Below, piece after piece: positions 10,813-24,000 of a stretch of DNA of 64,000 nucleotides. A program made the position numbers and the translations under genes. The notes beneath the pieces are model-generated. The model saw only the letters and a list, made by a program, of their open reading frames with translations. It was not told the origin of the DNA and did no database searches. Origin of the DNA: Sipunculus nudus (lineage: Eukaryota; Annelida; Sipuncula; Golfingiida; Sipunculidae); contig CM049310.1 in assembly GCA_026874595.1 (NCBI GenBank), positions 69,017,556 to 69,081,555 on the forward strand, written 5' to 3'. The stretch's first letter is position 1. Each line of letters opens with the position of its first letter.

Positions 10813-12239
10813 AGCTATATTAAGCCATAACGAGTCATATTACGTTGTGCTTATAGTAAGTTTGTATCTGTATCACACGGCCCCTTGATAATTTTATCGA
10901 ATGCGGTATATTTTTGCAGCAAAATACGAGCTAAGAAACCCTTAACGTAATATGTATAAATGACCGGTGTTGTTATCATTACTATTATGTGGTTTATTTG
11001 ATATTTGATTTTATTTGGCATTTAAAAAAAGAATAATGTCGAATAAAATATAATTAACACTAGTGCATGTATTACTGATAAACAGGAAACCACTCACCAC
11101 TATGGCTTAATTGACCCGGAAAACCCCGCCGGGTTTGGTCTCCGAACATCAAAGGGAAAGTGTCGCCACGGTCCATGGGTTATGAGCACATTAAAAGGAT
11201 TATGAGCCCTTATATAACCGCACTTGCATGTTATAACTGCGATATAATAACATCATCGTAATGTTTTGTTGGATTTTTAATGAAATTCACCATTTACTGT
11301 AAATAATCAGATTTAATCGACATCTTTTTATTTTGTGTTATCCTATTTACAACTGAACATTGCATCTTGCTTAAGAGTAGCGGCACGGTTCGACGATTCT
11401 AGAAGGAAGACGCCAGATCGACATCATTTTATGAGTTTGATTTTCATGAATTTTAACCCTTGTCTTTTTTATTTATCTGCAAAATATACCATGTACTATA
11501 TATAATATTTTATATGAATACAATATGATTCCATCCGCATATACCTCAAAAGAAAATGCTACTCTCTCTCTCTCTCTCATTACATAAGTTTGTAAATTAA
11601 CTAAGGACCAAATGTCCATTGCCGTCTTTGTCAACCCACTAATGAGATTAGTGCTTTAATAACAATATCGTGAATGGTATAGTGCTTTGGTGGACCGTGG
11701 TAATGGAGAAGATCCATTATCAACAAGAGAAGTACAGCGCGGGATATCAGGTGTTACAAATTACACTCTAAAATGTAATTTAACCCTTCTCTCATTTTTA
11801 TGCATATAAACAGATGTTTCTATGGTGCATGTGCGCAGACTGTCTAAATCAAATAGGCAGATTTGAAGTCGTATATAAATCAAACTGAAATACTAACTCA
11901 AACTTTATTTTTTTTTAATCAATAGGAGCTGTAGAATATGTTGTGTCGAAACAACAGGTTAAGCATTATTATTTTTAAAGGCATGTTAAGTCTGGGCCCA
12001 GTCAGTAGTAAATATTTCACCTGTGAACATCACCATAGCCTCGTACCTCAACTAACAAGCCCTATTAATTTTAACTAGTTTAGCTTTTTTAATCTTAACG
12101 TTAATAAGTGATTTAAATCAAATTATTTAAATCAACCAACCCTTCCCGGGTTTATAACCCTGCCTTTATACCAGTAAGGCAAGATATTAAAATTTTAGGG
12201 CGGAATAAACTCAGAGATAAACTTAAATAAATGAGAAAA

Positions 12240-13035
12240 TCATTTACGATGCATGGACAGCATTGCATGATATTTATGTGTACAGTGTACAAACAATTAT
12301 TCATCTGAACATATACATGTATAAAATAAAACTATATAGCACTACCTTCTTTGTAAATGAGATTAAGATATAATACAATACAGAAAACAAATATATAGCA
12401 AAACATTAAATCCGCATGTGAATCCATAGGGTATTATAATTCTGTCTTCTATATTAAAACAATATAAATCCAAGCCTAAGTACAATACAGGTGTGGCATC
12501 AACGTCTGTCTGGAATGTAGAATGGCTTATTAGAAACGGAAATCCTGACCATATTCGAAAGCGATGGTATGTAGTTTATAATAATATTTACCGTCTTTGG
12601 AGACTATACAACATGGAAAAGTGTTCATGTTTTTTTTGTACATATTGTATTTTATAGATACTGTTTTGTTTGTATATAATAAACTATAGTAACATCGTAT
12701 GATACTGTGCATGTGCTTTTGCATGATTCCTTTATTCGTTAATCTGTGGGTGAGACGATGCATGGACACAATAGCATGATATTAGTGTTTTTGTGTAAAG
12801 TGTACAAAAAGATATTCATCTGAACATAATACATGTATAAAATAAAACTATAGAGCACTACCTAATTTGTTAATGAGATTAAAATATAATACAATACAGA
12901 AAACAAATATATATCTTCCGTATTTAAACAATATAAATCCAGACATAAGTACAAAAAATATCTGAAATGTAGAATGGATTACAATCAACGAAAACCCTAA
13001 CAATATTCGGAAAACGACGGTATGCAGTCCAGAAA
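12240..13035 (+). repeat. Two direct ~300-bp repeats in the foldback centre
   Basis: 'gatgcatggaca..atagcatgatatt', 'cttgaacat' context, 'acatgtataaaataaaacta' and 'aatacagaaaacaaatata' occur at 12249-12400 and again at 12759-12915. A trailing 'gaatgtagaatgg..tta' plus 'atattcg' block repeats at 12510-12600 and 12962-13025. Confidence 0.75.
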
Positions 13036-13861
13036 TAATATTATTATTTATATTCTTTCTGATTATAATAATAATAATAATGTGATTAAAAATAAATATT
13101 TCCAAGTTTACTTTCTCGTAACATGGGATATAATTAATAAAATAAAAAAAAACACTATGACAGAAGCAATGAAAACCAAACGACGATGTTGTTATTATAT
13201 CGCAGTTATAACATGCAAGTGCTGGTATATAACGGCTAATAATTCTTTTGATAAGCTCATTAACAATGGACCGCCGCGACACTTTCCCTTTGATGTTCGG
13301 AGACCAAACCCGGCGGGGTTTTCCGGGTCAGTTAAGCCATAGTGGCGAGTGGTTTGCCTGTTTGTTCGTAATACATCCACTAGTGTCAATTATATTTTAT
13401 TCGACATAATTCTTTTTTTAAATGCCAAATAAAATCAAATATCAAATAAAACCACATTAGTAACGATAATAACATCGGTCATTTACACATATTACGTTTG
13501 TACGTCAACATGTACTATCACCCATGAAGGCCGGACAATATGACACAATAAATATCGCCCTTCATATAAATGAATGCCTTTTATCTATATGATAGTTCAT
13601 TGTTGGTATTTCTTAAGTAACGGTGACGAATAAATAAAAATGTTCAATGTTCATTAATTTTTATTGACAGATAACGCGACTGTGGTGATCGACCGCATGT
13701 GTCGTGACCGCACATTGTCGCTCAAAATGGAAAGGGTTTCTTAGCTCGTATTTTGTTGCAAAAATATACCGCATTCGAAAAAATTATGAAGTGGCCGTGT
13801 GATACAGATACAAACTTACTATAAGCACAACGTAATATGACTCGTTATGGCTTAATATAGC

Positions 13862-13972
13862 TTTGTTGCGCATATGGCATGAGGCGCAACTTGAATTTGG
13901 CGCATATGGCAGTTGCGCATCTGGCAGTAGCGTAATTGACAGGTGCGCATTTGGGAGTGGCGCATCTGGCAT
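13862..13972 (-). repeat. 15-16-bp minisatellite in right foldback arm
   Basis: Inverted counterpart of the left-arm minisatellite: 'gcgcatatggcatgagg', 'gcgcatatggcagttg', 'gcgcatctggcagtag' and similar units. Confidence 0.75.
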
Positions 13973-14089
13973 GACACCTTCTGGAGAACTCCATAACCAC
14001 TGGGCAGAATTTTTTTAAAATTCAGGATTATGATTGGGTCACATGTGAACTGCTGCGCCCTCATTTTTAGTTGACCTCTGACCTTTCCT

Positions 14090-15245
14090 CTTTGCCCAGC
14101 ATCCATTTGTGCGTCTGTTTCCACACATATAACCCACATATCTTGGGAACCGTCTGACCGATTAGGCAAAAATTTTGCATGTGTGTAGATCTCACATAGC
14201 TCTTCATCATTTGCAAAACTGGTGGCGTCACTGCAACTATTTTTGCACATTGTCCATCTGTTCATCTGCCTTGGGATAAAATCACTCATAACTCAGTAGT
14301 GGTGTGACTTATCCACCTGAAATTTTGCAGGTTTATACATCCTGGACAGCTTTCTTGATTTTATGACAGGTGGCGCCACATTCACGTTTACGCTGCAGAC
14401 ATCTAAGCTCATATCTCAGGAACTGTTTGACCAATTGGGCCAAAATTTTGCATGTGTATAGATCGATCTCACATAGCTCTTTCTCATATGCAAACTTGTG
14501 GCGCCTCTTGCAACCATTTTTGACCAGCGCCCGTCTGTTTGTCTGCCGTGGGATAAAATCACTCATATTTCGGCAGTGGTTTGACATATCTGCCTAAAAT
14601 TTTTCAAGTCTATACATCTTGGATAGCTTTCTGGATTTTGTGGCAAGTGACGCCACCTACATTTATGTTTATGCAGCAGAAATCCAGGCTTATATCTCAG
14701 GACTGGTTTGCTGTACCCTTCTGAAATTTTGCATTTGTATAGATTTCACATAACTCTTTATCATACACAAAACTGAAGGTGCCACCTGCAACCATTTTTG
14801 CACAGCCTCCCTCTGTTTGTCTACCATGGGCTAAATCACTCATATCTCGATCAGTAGTGGTTTGACATATCTGCCTAAAATTTTGCATATATATACAACT
14901 TGGACAGCTTTCTCGAATTTGTGGCAGGTTGCACCACCTACATTCGTTTACGCTGTAGACATTCAGGCTTATATCTCAGGACTGGTTTGATACATTCCCC
15001 TGAAATTTTGCATGTGTATAGATCTTACATAGCTCTTAGTCATACACTAGATTGGCGGCGCCACCTGCCACCATTTTCGCACAGCATCCTTCTGTTTGTC
15101 TGCTGTGGGATAAAATCACTCATATACAAGTAGTGGTGTGACTTATCTGCCTAAAATTTTGCATATGTATACAACTTAGACAGCTTTCTGGACTTTGTGG
15201 TAGGTGGCGCAACCTACATACACGTTACGGCTGCAGACATCCATG
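14090..15245 (-). repeat. Tandem array, ~280-300-bp units
   Basis: About four units, each with 'tcatatctcagga', 'aaattttgcatgtgtatag', 'cacatagctctt', a GGTGGCGCCACC-like core (14369, 15054 and others, each one base off) and 'gtctgccgtgggataaaatc'. This is the same broad family as 1-690. Confidence 0.8.
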
Positions 15246-15784
15246 CTATTATGCAACACACCTCACTCTATTTCCTCTTGCCACTCAATCCATGCCTCAC
15301 TTCACCAGTCCCACTCTGATTTCAGCATATACGCGTAGTCGCTTGTTGACTACCCGTATTCTAGTTTTAAAATGTCCTAGTTCGAAACTTGCAGGTCCAA
15401 AATGTCCATTTTGCTGAAATCATAATGACTAAGGTAGATATGCAGGACATAAGAGGATCAATATTAAATTTTAAAAATAAACCTCCATTCATACTTTGCT
15501 CAGGTTCGCATTAGGCCTTTAGGCCTTGTTATGGAATGCATTGATGCACTTTTTCTAATGCAGTAGTGTCCTGGCCTGAAATTTTGCATGGTGCATCTAT
15601 ATGTATATCTGTTTTTGGTGAAAATTGCACATATATGAAGGGTTAAATTGGCATCACTGATGCCAGAAATTTGGAGTCATGTCATGTCAGGGACATTCAA
15701 TGCCTTACTTTACCCATGCCTCTATGATTTGGTGGAAACATGTAGTCACTTGTCGACTGTCTCTTTCTAGATAGGTGGTGTCAC
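15246..15784. other. Repeat remnants, no gene
   Basis: A low-information stretch with one fragment of the 'gaaattttgcatg' repeat near 15577-15640. Nothing else recognised. Confidence 0.35.
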
Positions 15785-16850
15785 CTGTATTTTAGCGAAC
15801 CTGTGAGCTAATGCAATGGTGTAGCATTGTCCATCTTTTGTCATCTGTTGTCTGTACGTTAACCCATACTATCTCGAAAATGACAGGCCCTTGCATCACA
15901 AAATTTTATGCAAAAAATTAGCCATTTGAAAAACAATCGAGTTTTGCTTATAATTTGGCTAACTGCATTTTCTTAGATTTTATAGAGAAAAAACTAAAAA
16001 ACCTTTAAAAATCTTCTTCTCTGAAACGGTCCAGCCAAATTGTTCAATATTTCACAGAAATTATCTCTTATACCATCCCTCTCAAGTTTGTTTGAATGGT
16101 TCCAGTTCAGTGATGTTTGACTGAGTTACAGGAAGTTGCATTTAATCATCTGTCAAAAAAAGCATACTAAAATTTCAATCTCTGAAATGGGTGGAGCTAT
16201 CACCACCAAATTTCATGCCAATGTTGGGCTCAAGAGTCATATCTGAAACTGAGGTACTGGTGGTGCCACCTGCATCGGCGTTTTTTGTACGGTCATCAGT
16301 GCCTGTATCATACTGAGGGCTACAAAATACTTATTCTCTGAAACCATATGGCCTAATTGTTTAATATCGCACAGAAATGATCCTAGGGTAGTGCTTCCTC
16401 AAATTTGTTCAAATAGTCTCTGTTTAGTGACTTTTGGCTGAGTAATGGGAAGCTGAATTTAGTCATATGACACAAGTTAACAGGCCATTTTAGCTCTGTG
16501 GCTACAAAGATCTTCTTCTCAAAAACCACTGGGCCAAATTCTTAAATCTCACACATTAATTATCCTCACATGTTGATAATTCAAGTTTGTTCAAATGGTT
16601 TTGGTTCAGTGCTTTTTGGCTGAGTTACGGGAAGCTGAACTTAGCCAGTTTGCTGTATCTTCCTAAATGAGTGATAAACCTGCAAAACGTTTTTCGACTG
16701 TGTCCACTGAAGCCAATTTGTTAAATATTTTACAAGAATAATCCCCACAATAATTCTCATAATAATTGTCTTTAATGGTACCACAAAAGATTTTGGGCTG
16801 AATTATGGAGATTGAATTGAGTCATTTTTCCATATATGTTAGCTGAGCCT
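15785..16850 (+). repeat. Mollusc-type repeat with four ~165-bp units
   Basis: Opens 'gcgaacctgtgagctaatgc', continues with a GGTGGTGCCACC core (16259) and four units sharing 'ctgaaacggtccagccaaatt', 'cacagaaat.atc', 'tcaagtttgttcaaatggtt' and 'ttggctgagtta.ggaagctgaa'. Parallel in order to 7120-7965. Confidence 0.7.
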
Positions 16851-17029
16851 GTGTGAAGCAGTTACATCTAGCCTGGCACCAGTTTATTAGCATCTATAAC
16901 ATCATGCCACTAGATTTCAGGTTATATAGCTTGGCAGACTGCCAACTATTTAGATTTTGTGACTGGCAAAAGGTCAGCCCAGATCTATTTATAGCTTAGC
17001 AGACTGCCAACTGTGTCAGATTATGCAAC

Positions 17030-17165
17030 AGGTCAAGAGTTCACTCAGTGCAGCCAGGTACAGGTCAAAAGTTCACTTAGTCTAGCCAGGTGCAGGAAAA
17101 GAGTTCACTCAGTGCAGTTGCTTGAGCCAGCAATTTTTAACAGTTCACTCGGGGCAACTGCCTTT
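17030..17165 (+). repeat. Short tandem 'agttcactcagtgcagccagg' minisatellite
   Basis: About four units of roughly 35-45 bp with 'caggtcaagagttcactcag', 'caggtcaaaagttcacttag' and 'ggaaaagagttcactcagtg'. A single related copy lies at 8152-8185. Confidence 0.7.
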
Positions 17166-17209
17166 CTCACCTAAGCCTAGTCAGCCCAGTGCATCAAACC
17201 CCAGAAGTT

Positions 17210-17545
17210 TGATGTATTGGCCTGATTTTTTTTACCTGTCTATGTGTCTTTGATGGCTTTCTCTTAACAAGACAGGTGTCCCCACCTACAATGACTTTTG
17301 CACAGTGTATGTGCCTGATTATTTCTCCAGAGGATTTGACATATCAGCCTGAAATTGGGCAAATTTATACATATCGTAAACCTTTATGTATACAAGACTG
17401 GTGGCGCCACCTACAATAATTTTTGCACAGTTTATGTCCCTGCTTATTTCTCAGGAGTGGATATCAGCTTGAAATAGGACAAATGTATACATCTCTGATA
17501 CCTTTATTGTCATATACAAGACATGTAGACCTACTGAAAAGCAAT
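17210..17545 (-). repeat. Fragments of the ~280-bp array family
   Basis: Two units with 'tacaagactggtggcgccac' (exact GGTGGCGCCACC at 17400-17411) and 'tttttgcacagt.tatgt'. Confidence 0.6.
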
Positions 17546-17639
17546 GGCCCAGCATTAAATCATTATACCTGGTGTATAAACCCTTGCACAGGTTTGCATT
17601 AGGCCTGTAGGCCTTGTTTCAAACTTTTAGGCATTTTTT

Positions 17640-18505
17640 CTCAATTCTTTAAACAGTCAGATGAGAGGACCTTCTTTAACAGAGCACAAATTATAACTGT
17701 AGAACCGAGAAATTTCTTACTTAAATACAGGGAGGTTCTTCAAAGTTCCCTTTCGAAACCTGAAATTAGGTCACTGATCCTATATTCTCTGAGTTACGCA
17801 GCCTGTTGGACACCCCAGAATAATAAAAATTTGATACAAAGGTTCTTGCATCTTGATAATTTATGCATTGATTGACATGAATCGTGTCTTGAATAATGAC
17901 CATGACAAGTTACATCAGTTCCTGAAGATTGGTGGTGCCAGCTGTATTTTTTTTAAATACTTTTACACATTTTCTCCTCCATTCAGTTTAGAAGACCTTC
18001 CTTTAACAGGGATGAATTGTAATCATTGTACCTAGACACTTCTTACTTGATATTCCTATTGAAACCTGAAAATAGGTCACTGTATTATCACTTGGTAATT
18101 TTTATGTGTTATGGCACCCCAGAATAATTTAAAATTTGATACAAAGGGACCTGCATCTTGATTACAATCAGTGGATTGATCTCCACATGAGTGAATAGGT
18201 TACCATGACCTCTTTCGGAAAAATAACAGTGAAACCTGTGTAATGAGACCACGGATGGCACTAGCCAATAAAGGTATTAATTCTCAGGTGGTCTATTAGA
18301 CAGGTCAGATTTAACTAACATGAATGCTTTTAGTTCACTCAAGGGTGCCGGTCTTACAGACAGGTGGTCTTATTAGACAGATGGTCCTTAAGAACAGTTC
18401 CACTCTACTTGCTTATGTACGTACAAAGATGTATCTATTATCATACCTAGGACACCAACATGTCATTCAGCTGAATGTCATGACCCATGGTTCACTTGTT
18501 ATTTA
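17640..18505 (+). mobile_element. Partial copy of the hairpin-ended family with the TGACCCATGG end
   Basis: Two internal units ('aacagagcacaaattataac', 'gaaacctgaaattaggtcact', 'gatacaaaggttcttgcatc') followed by the right end 'cattcagctgaatgtcatga' and a palindrome with one change, TGACCCATGGTTCA, at 18480-18493. The left end is lost. Confidence 0.6.
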
Positions 18506-18690
18506 GTTTTTAAGCAATTGTAGTGTCCCAGGGAAAACAAGCCTTAACAGGGTCTATTCAGCAGCAGAAGTTTAACCATGTACCATGACAATGAAAAATG
18601 TCTGCAACAAGTCTTATAAATATATCACTGAACACAAATGTCACACTTTGAAAGTTACTGAAGTATTTCAGAAGAACTAATATCAAAATA

Positions 18691-18873
18691 CAGTGAAACC
18701 TCATTGTGTCGAAGTTGAAGGGACCCTCAGAAAACTTCAACACATCCGAGGTTCGACACAACGTGGTTTATTTGGTAATAATGTAACTAGAGTTGTCCGG
18801 AATATCGAGTCTGGAACTTCGACATAAGCGGGGTATTCAACTTCAGCAAGTTTGACACAACGAGGTTTCACTG
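18691..18873. mobile_element. pogo/Tigger-like MITE with TA target site
   Basis: Ends are CAGTGAAACCTCATTGTGTC and the inverted CAGTGAAACCTCGTTGTGTC, flanked by TA on both sides. Short non-coding element. CAGTGAAACC ends and TA duplication fit pogo/Tigger-type Tc1-mariner relatives. A reversed, degraded relative lies at 30860-31031. Confidence 0.8.
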
Positions 18874-19029
18874 TATATTGTCTAAGCTCCCAAGTCAAAT
18901 TTGGTCAGGGTCCATACCGGTCCTGAGACTACTGCAAAGAGTTCATTTCAAATTTGGAATATTCTGCCAGTTTCTTCAGAGAGGCAATGTTTTTTCCTTT
19001 GCCACTTGGTATGGAGTGAGTCCCTTGGT

Positions 19030-19035
19030 TTTATT
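19030..19035 (-). terminator. Candidate polyadenylation signal for TUBE1
   Basis: AATAAA on the minus strand about 28 nt after the TUBE1 stop codon. It would give a very short 3' UTR. It is the first canonical hexamer downstream, but usage cannot be shown from sequence. Confidence 0.5.
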
Positions 19036-19062
19036 ATTTTACTGTTTATATTGTCAGCATTG

Positions 19063-19221
19063 TCATGAGGCTATTTGTAGCCGAGGTGCCTGATCGGTTG
19101 CTATGTGACCTTGGCTGTCCATCTGAGCATAATCCTTTATGAGTCCATCCAGAGATTCTAAACTCTCTGTGAAGTCACCGACTTCCATTCCATCTACCTG
19201 GGTGTAATGATGCACGTGAGC
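19063..19221 (-). CDS. TUBE1: TUBE1 coding exon 12 (C-terminus and stop)
   Basis: Residues 434-485 and TGA. AHVHHYTQVDGME, SLDGLIKDYAQMD and the terminal PRLQIAS match the epsilon-tubulin tail, which lacks the glutamate-rich tail of alpha/beta tubulin. The acceptor is TTATTGCAG. Confidence 0.95.
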   Translation of the reverse strand, partial: AHVHHYTQVDGMEVGDFTESLESLDGLIKDYAQMDSQGHIATDQAPRLQIAS

Positions 19222-20736
19222 CTGCAATAAAAAAAATAATGTATGGAACTAAATGATCCTGCATGTCATGTCTGATCTGTTCTACCTCCCTAAATATAGA
19301 AAGGATATTGCCAAGTTTGGACATTTGAGTAGCCAATGAACATCTGAGAACAAGTTAGGTTAAAAGGTGATAGAGAAATATAAATAAAATTTTAAAATAA
19401 TCCAATGTTGATAAGATGACATAATAAAATTGTCATAATTGTCATAATGCTCGATTATAATAAAATTTCAAGTCATCTGACATTCTATTCGAAATACCTG
19501 AAAAATATCAGAAGTTATATCATGAAATGTATTTGCCTATTTTTCTGACTCGCCATACATCGTAGTAAATTTTCTGAATTAATTTTGATGAAAATTTAAA
19601 AAAAACATGTACTGAGGTTATGTAGTAGAATGATTATTATGTAGTTATTAACCCTATCATATCTGTTATTCTGTTTGTCCACACAATATCTCTAAAACTT
19701 AATTGTTCCAGGCACAAAGTATACCTTAAGTCACCACTGTCATTTCACATGATACCCTGCAGTTACATGTCAATAATCTAATTGTTTAACTGCAAATCCC
19801 CAAATAACATGTAGCACCACTCTGTGTGCTGAGAAAGATTCAGGCTGAAGCTGCAGTGAGCAGCCCATATTCAGATAAATTATAAAGTTGTCTTACCTTG
19901 CGTTTGTAAATCCTGTAGAACCTCTCCCGGAGGTCTGTGAAGTTTGTCCTTATGCCAGTATTGTTGGCCAGGGTCAGCAGGGAGTAAGAGTGACCAACAG
20001 GGGGCACTGAACACAGACCCGTCTTCCAGCCCTCTTGGTTCCAGTGTATAAATTTAAGGCTAGGTCGCAGTCTAGAAATATAAAAAAGCACATATGACAT
20101 AAAAAGGATTGAGACAACTGGAATTAACATCCAGTGGCTGATTAATATATGAATTTTTCTTAGTTTCATAACTAATTTATATTTTCAGATGTTTCATCGA
20201 TAGAGAATTTTCATTGATAATTCACTAAGAGAAGATTGTATATTATTCTTAACATCATAATTTTACCAGTACACATTCATAACACATATTGAACATTAAT
20301 AATTAAGAGGTACTTTTTAAGGCTTGAAAATTAGAAAAAACATGCACATTATTCATAGGCAAGCATGAATGAAGTACATCAGAAAAAACTTAAGACTGGT
20401 CACACTAACCAGCATGAATTGTAGCAAGTTTCAACTTTTAAAGTTTCAGGTGGATGATTTTGGAAGTGCCAAAGCGCCCCTCATCTGCCAGCTATTGTAG
20501 CAAATATTATATCTGATTTAACTCAGTTCATGAGCAGCTCTCCACCTAAAGCATGTCCCATTCATAGAAATTATAATGAACCAACTACTGACACAGGTAT
20601 GTAGTAGGGCTGGGTATCGGTTCGCCTCATCCGGTACAATATGTATTGTGATACAGTTAATTCGATACCAATATGTATTGACGATACACTTCATTTCGTT
20701 TTGTATATCATATCATTTATAAAAGCTCTGTTTCAT

Positions 20737-20773
<37 letters not shown>

Positions 20774-21023
20774 TTTGAATATACCACATATTCCGTATGA
20801 TCTGCACCCAAGTTGAGCAGCTTAAGCTTGATATTAAATAAATAAACAGACCAGTTGATTTTAACTACCAAAATTTCAATCTTCTTTGAGCCCTTTGCAA
20901 CCCCCCCCCCCTGCACAAACAGTTTTATTTCATTCAATGGGAAAGATCATAGGCTGTATTTTTTGTGTCATTTAATTACACAGTTTTGTATATTACTGTG
21001 TATATGAATCCATCATTAAGAGA

Positions 21024-21074
<51 letters not shown>

Positions 21075-24000
21075 TATTCGACATAAAAGTAAAGCATCCA
21101 TACAAAATATATTAATTATGTCGATATTTTTGTTTTTATTATGTCTGGAGACTGTTGTTTAGCATTTTAATCCCCTTACAACAGCCCCCTGTGCATGAAA
21201 CATGGAGAGAGAGAAATTGTACATTTATATGGAGGTTAAATGATTATTCATTCTTAATATTTGAGACTATATGATTTAATGAGGAAATTTGTAAAAAAAA
21301 TTGAAAGATTTACAACCTGAATTACTGAAGTTGTAGTTTGTTATTGATTAAAACAAATATTTTATAGCTTAGACTAATTTTTATTACAGATGTAGCAGTT
21401 TATCTGAAGGCGTTTGTCTTTATAATAATTTATAAAATGTTGTTTGATGTAGCAAATCAAACCTTGAAGATTATGAGTGAAGATTTTGTTGACAATGATT
21501 TAGTCGGTTTTATTTATGACTTTTGGTGTTATATTTCTCAGACAGCTGTCTGCTATCTTTGGTCTGGTTTTATTTGTAACAAGGGTATATCTGTATGTCT
21601 TGTGTCATGTTCGTGTGTCATGGTCCTTGTTGAAAAATTAAATGTTTGTAAATATTTTGGTTGTGCTTCATGGCAGTAATTATAGTAAAATTTTTATATA
21701 TTTAGTCTGAAGATGTCTTTAATTTAAGGGATTTTTAGTGATTTAAAAATTGGTTCAGTGTTGGCATTGTATTTGCTATTTGTGATAATTCTCATGGCTT
21801 TAATTTGTAGTTAGTCAATCTCCTGTGTGAACAGAGTTTGTCCCCAGGCTTTAACCATTTATTTTACGTCTGATGTGAAACGTGGCAGTTTCAAGTAACC
21901 TATGACTGGCTGCGTAAATAAAAAAAAAGAGAGATAAAATGATATACAGTGAAACCCCTCTGGGGCGGACAGTCACGGGACTGGACAATTTGTCCATTGC
22001 AGCGGGGTGTCCGCCCCAGAAGGGGTCGGGCCAAGGAGGTCCGGCTGCGGCAACATGACGGAGACCCAAGTATGGGACTATCAATCATAAAAAAACGGTA
22101 TTTTTCCTTTGATAATTAACCTTAATTATATGTTACATGTAAATTAAAATTTAATGCTATCGGTTGTTTTGTTTTATTTATTAATTTATTTTATTTTTGA
22201 ATGAGGCTTTTTAAATTAACTGGAACATTACCGTCATTACCTATTATTAAAATAATATTCTTACATTGATTGACATCAACAGGACTTACTCTTCTAGACA
22301 TACACATTTCTGCACTGGGTCTGTAAAATTTTTCAATTACTCACTCTTTCCTTGATAATACAAAAATCGCTTATGACATAATTTAATTTCATTCAAGTTT
22401 TGTGAAAATCAGTTGTGAGCGTAAGCAAATATGATAAATCAATGCATGATATCATATACGCTATATAATCGGTAGTTGGGACTGATTTCCGTGATGCAAA
22501 GGTTACAGGATTGGGGATTGCTGAGCCCTCACCCCAGGCAATAGGTCATGACTCGTGACTGTTATCGTCAGGGTGTGTAACAGATACGTTATTATCCTCG
22601 CTTCTGTGCCTATGATAGAATAATGTGGCCCTAATTCAGAATAAATATGTTGCTTCACTGAAAGCTCGGCACAATAGAAACTGTGCTGTCCGCCTTAAAG
22701 GCCCCGCCAAACCGAACGCTGCGCTGCGCTGCAGAAAATGTTGAGTACATGCAAATACACTGAGGTGTCCACACCAAACACCGTGCTGCGCCGTGCTGTG
22801 CAGCCCTGCAAAACAAAGCTGAAAAAAAGTTCAACTTTCTCCGCTTTGCCGCGCCGCAAAATGTTCAGCCGTTTATTTGCAGCGCAGCATTCGGTGTAGC
22901 CGGGCCTTAATGGGGTTCGTAAAGTAGTAAAAAGGCTCCGTCGGCCCAAAAAGTGTTCCGCCTGCAGCCTGGGGTTTCACTGTATCATTAAAGTAAATAA
23001 GTGTGACACACACACACATATATAGGATATAGACGTGAATGTACCTTGTCCCTAGTAGCAATATGTGATGTGAATATCGATTTCATTAATAAAGAGGAAA
23101 GTCAGTGTCATTTTCCTATTATCACTTACATGCACCTGCTTGTCATGGAAGTACTGACGAGCATGCGTATAAACATTTCTAATCAAGTCTTAAAACCCAA
23201 AACAACAAATATACAGTGCATTTAGCTTAATAAATCGTCAAGGTTATATTTAAACTTAGAGCCATATCCCTATTCGTTAGCAATAAATATTTTACATCGA
23301 TGCAACCGATACAGCATGCAACGCATCCCAGTTATCGTATCGACTTAGTGTATCGATTTGTATCGATATATAAATATATTGATACAGCCCTAGTATGTAG
23401 ATTGTTAAAGTAACCATTGCAAAATAAATCAAACTTACCTGTCAATATTCCGCCTTATATCTGACACTTCAACATTCCCTCGAACCATTAAGGCACATGC
23501 CAAGTATAAGTTGTGCTTTGGGTCACAGCTGACCAGCTGGTGGTCTTTAGAGAATGCATCAGAAAACATCTGGTCCAGTCTACAACAAGTCATCCATACT
23601 CTATATCAGCCTCACTCTTTAATCTTTTATGTTTCGACATAACAAATGTGTTTTACCAAAAACTGTATATTTATGTTTCAGTGAACCTTAAATAACTAAA
23701 CATTACTACTAAACATCTAACTGAAATTGACTGAAATAAAAATATACAGTAGAGCGCCGTATTTCCGAATGCCAAATTTCTGAAAATTCGTTTTTCCAAA
23801 AAATTAAAATGGGGAACCAAAAATTTATTCATATTTCTGAAATATACTTAAATTATGTCAAAACCTAAAAAAGGAATTGTAATGACGAGTCAGAAGGCCT
23901 GCAGTCATGTGTTTAAGCCCAGTGGTAACCCTAATTAATTAGTCCTGGGCCGATGTTGTCGCCGGGGCAAAGGTGTGAAAACTACAGCTAGCCCCGCAAC

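Larger units (their letters stand above)
10703..13972. mobile_element. 3.3-kb foldback element with long inverted arms
   Basis: The left arm (about 10703-11262) and the reverse complement of the right arm (about 13174-13972) align over their length. Shared in order from the outside: a GCG-rich minisatellite, 'aacaaagctatattaagcca', 'cgagtcatattacgttgtgc', 'gcggtatatttttgc', 'tcgaataaaatataatt', CCCGGAAAACCCCGCCGGGT and 'catgttataactgcgatata'. The right arm has about 225 extra bp (13507-13731). The ~1.9-kb centre has no coding frame I recognise. Confidence 0.85.
20597..23400. mobile_element. hAT-like element with 8-bp target duplication, carrying nested insertions
   Basis: The 8-bp direct repeat GTATGTAG (20597-20604 and 23393-23400) flanks ends TAGGGCTGGGTATCGG and the inverted TAGGGCTGTATCAATA. 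TAGGGCTG ends and an 8-bp duplication fit the hAT superfamily. The 2.8-kb interior has (AT)n, (GA)n and poly-C tracts and a pogo-like insertion that itself contains another MITE. No transposase frame was recognised. It lies in TUBE1 intron 10 and ends 38-46 bp from the exon 10 donor. Confidence 0.85.

Noticed and set aside
12848-13342. 144- and 106-codon frames on opposite strands
   Set aside because: Within the AT-rich centre and arm of the foldback element; Ile/Asn/Tyr-rich composition reflects base content.
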